Source: CAG-791 sp002394525
Lineage (GTDB): Bacteria; Bacillota; Clostridia; Lachnospirales; Lachnospiraceae
Assembly: GCA_946536955.1 (NCBI GenBank)
Contig: CAMNFJ010000150.1
Location: 1-6,089 of the forward strand
Length of the DNA: 6,089 nucleotides
Direction: 5' to 3'
Shown here piece by piece: positions 5,328 to 6,089 of this stretch (position 1 is its first letter; each line of letters begins with the position of its first letter). Both the position numbers and the translations under genes were made by a program. The notes below the pieces were generated by a model. The model saw only the letters and a program-made list of their open reading frames with translations, was not told where the DNA came from and did not search any database.

Positions 5328-5454
5328 TGCCTGTATACAAACAAAAACATAGCTGCACGATTCACCTATGCTTTTACTGCCTGATTAAAAATATACCATA
5401 TTTCCCCTGTCCCGACTATGCTGTTTTTCCCAAAAGATCAACCTGGAAAACCAT

Positions 5455-5655
5455 GCGGCCTTCCCGAATTGCGGAAAACGAAAACGCACCAGGCCCCTGC
5501 GCCCTTCCGGCTTGCGGAAGGCGAAAACGCACCGGGTCCCTGCGCCCTTCCGGCTTGCGGAAAGTGCAAAACGCGCCGGACACCCGCGGCCTTCGGCCCG
5601 CGGAAGGGCACAGCCTGCACCTGGCATCCGTGCCCCTTCCGGCCCGCGTGGGCAT
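5455..5655. repeat. Tandem array of about 4.6 units of 43-44 bp, each with a palindromic hairpin
   Basis: Units begin at 5455, 5499, 5542, 5586 and 5630 (the last partial). Each starts with a GCGCCCTTCC-like block followed by an inverted half such as GGCTTGCGGAAG, then a more variable tail ending near CCCT or ATCC. The two central units are nearly identical and the outer ones diverge. The inverted core CTTCCGGCTTGCGGAAG could fold on either strand. The array fills the space between the rpsI terminator and the cysE upstream region, and no credible gene is seen in it; open frames across it arise from the repeat itself. Confidence 0.85.
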
Positions 5656-5686
5656 AAAAAACCTCCGAAACACAAGGTTTCGGAGG
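5656..5686 (-). terminator. Rho-independent terminator downstream of the rpsI remnant
   Basis: A perfect 10 bp stem, CCTCCGAAAC with GTTTCGGAGG, closes a 5-base loop and is followed on the minus strand by six T residues. It lies about 80 bases after the stop codon of the rpsI remnant, on the same strand, so it is probably the native rpsI terminator left in place after element insertion. It would also separate element transcription from cysE. Confidence 0.85.
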
Positions 5687-5768
5687 CTCTGTATATCTCT
5701 TTGATTCCCGTCGGGGACCACCCTTCCGGGAAGCACCTGTCTTTTGCCTGTTCTGCAGCGGACTGAAA

Positions 5769-5816
5769 TTATCGCTTGGAGAACTGAGGTGCGCGGCGGG
5801 CGCCTTTGAGACCGTA
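5769..5816 (-). pseudogene. rpsI: 3'-end remnant of rpsI (ribosomal protein S9), probable integration attachment site
   Basis: On the minus strand these bases read YGLKGARRAPQFSKR then TAA, which is the highly conserved C-terminus of bacterial ribosomal protein S9, whose tail reaches toward the P-site tRNA. Upstream in the same frame the reading continues ISVQ and quickly loses S9 similarity, and there is no room for the rest of the protein. It is therefore a terminal fragment and not a gene. The 3' end of rpsI is a known insertion target for tyrosine-recombinase elements in Firmicutes. An integrase tail lies immediately upstream and a terminator downstream. The simplest reading is that this is the displaced original 3' end, forming one attachment junction, with the rebuilt rpsI at the other end of the element outside the window. 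Confidence 0.82.
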
Positions 5817-5828
5817 CTGAACAGATAT

Positions 5829-5866
5829 CGAGCTCTGAAACCCTTGATATTACTGCGTTTCGAGCG
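5829..5866. other. Imperfect inverted repeat between integrase and rpsI remnant (possible recombinase site)
   Basis: On the plus strand CTCTGAAAC (5833-5841) faces GTTTCGAG (5857-5864) across a 15-base spacer; the arms match apart from one inserted T. Inverted arms of this size beside an attachment core are typical of tyrosine-recombinase core binding sites, but the role here is inferred from position only. Confidence 0.35.
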
Positions 5867-5912
5867 ATGACCGATTTTTTTGTCTCAGCCATTAACTACT
5901 TCTTTTTTCTCG

Positions 5913-6089
5913 TCACTGCCCAGTCTTAGCCCCGGACTCTGATTTAGAAGGCTTTTTCAATGCGCTGTTTACCACGGATGAAAGCTCTTCGGGCTTATTA
6001 TACTTAGCCTTAGCGTAGATGTCCATAGTGACCTTACAAGTACTGTTTGTATCCTTGCTCGAAGTAGAGGAGCGGAGTTCAATTCCGAC
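5913..6089 (-). CDS. C-terminal end of a tyrosine-type site-specific recombinase (integrase), partial
   Basis: This is the last 58 codons of a gene entering from the right edge; the stop is TGA at 5915-5913. The segment CKVTMDIYAKAKYN, followed by a lysine-rich tail, matches the end of the catalytic domain of phage/ICE integrases, where the Tyr of the TMDIYA motif (residue 25 of the fragment) is the nucleophile that cuts DNA. The upstream Arg, Lys and His box residues lie outside the window. The LGH motif usually found about 12 residues before the Tyr is not visible; a serine/threonine-rich stretch (SSTSSKDTNST) stands there, so the gene may be divergent or degraded. The DNA here is visibly more AT-rich than the trp and cysE genes, which fits a transferred element. 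It reads toward the rpsI remnant about 90 bases downstream, as expected of an integrase beside its own attachment site. The family call is an inference from a short tail. Confidence 0.68.
   Translation of the reverse strand, partial: VGIELRSSTSSKDTNSTCKVTMDIYAKAKYNKPEELSSVVNSALKKPSKSESGAKTGQ

Noticed and set aside
4123..5352. 409-codon open frame on the plus strand
   Set aside because: It is antisense to the whole of cysE and its repeats; its residues are complementary-strand artefacts such as Asp/Val/Leu-rich runs with no family match.
5169..5425. cysE promoter candidates (TATATT near 5388-5393, TTGATC near 5438)
   Set aside because: No pair of -35 and -10 hexamers with 16-18 base spacing was convincing.
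5702..5727. tRNA 3'-end-like sequence (TTTGATTCCCGTCGGGGACC) on the plus strand
   Set aside because: The T-loop lacks the conserved C, the 5' half of the T stem does not pair, and no anticodon or D arm precedes it. The rpsI tail explains the attachment site better.
5416..5892. 158-codon minus-strand frame starting MAETKKSV just after the integrase
   Set aside because: It runs through the rpsI remnant in the wrong frame, the terminator and the repeat array; the lower part is repeat-derived and no domain is seen.

Overview
The window looks like a GC-rich member of the Clostridia, most likely Lachnospiraceae. The evidence is a tRNA-Trp-type T-box leader ahead of tryptophan genes, strong AGGAG-type ribosome binding sites, U-tailed hairpin terminators and the protein families present. 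Species cannot be named from the sequence alone. Every credible gene is on the minus strand, so the window is best read from right to left.

Right edge (about 6089 to 5769): the last 58 codons of a tyrosine-recombinase-like integrase run off the window. Just downstream, on the same strand, lies a short remnant of the 3' end of rpsI (YGLKGARRAPQFSKR then stop), followed by a good terminator. This is the pattern left when an integrative element inserts into the 3' end of rpsI: the element lies to the right and ordinary chromosome to the left, starting with what was probably the native rpsI terminator. Middle-right (5655 to 5212): two unrelated tandem-repeat arrays, a 43-44 bp palindrome-bearing unit and a 30 bp unit, fill the space before cysE.

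Middle (5211 to 3126): cysE encodes a serine O-acetyltransferase with a C-terminal isoleucine. A 45 bp tandem repeat follows, then a two-gene unit: a FlK-type hotdog thioesterase with a complete Thr/Glu/His triad, and a small orphan HMA2-like protein resembling the cytoplasmic N-terminus of P1B ATPases. A nested hairpin with a U7 tail ends this unit.

Left half (3085 to 1): a 155 bp MITE-like element with 11 bp inverted ends and an 8 bp flanking duplication sits just upstream of a good sigma-A promoter. The promoter drives an unusually long T-box leader (UGG specifier, UGGC bulge) controlling trpD and trpC, which make anthranilate phosphoribosyltransferase and indole-3-glycerol-phosphate synthase. 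trpE and trpG do not lie between the leader and trpD. The trpD-trpC spacer and the trpC 3' end contain small tandem repeats. A TTACGTCCCCGG-like core recurs in that spacer, in the T-box terminator and in the terminator after the HMA2 gene.

The strongest unusual points are the rpsI-targeted integration junction, the MITE-like element, the enlarged T-box leader with an extra internal terminator-like hairpin, and the density of small repeats in nearly every intergenic space.
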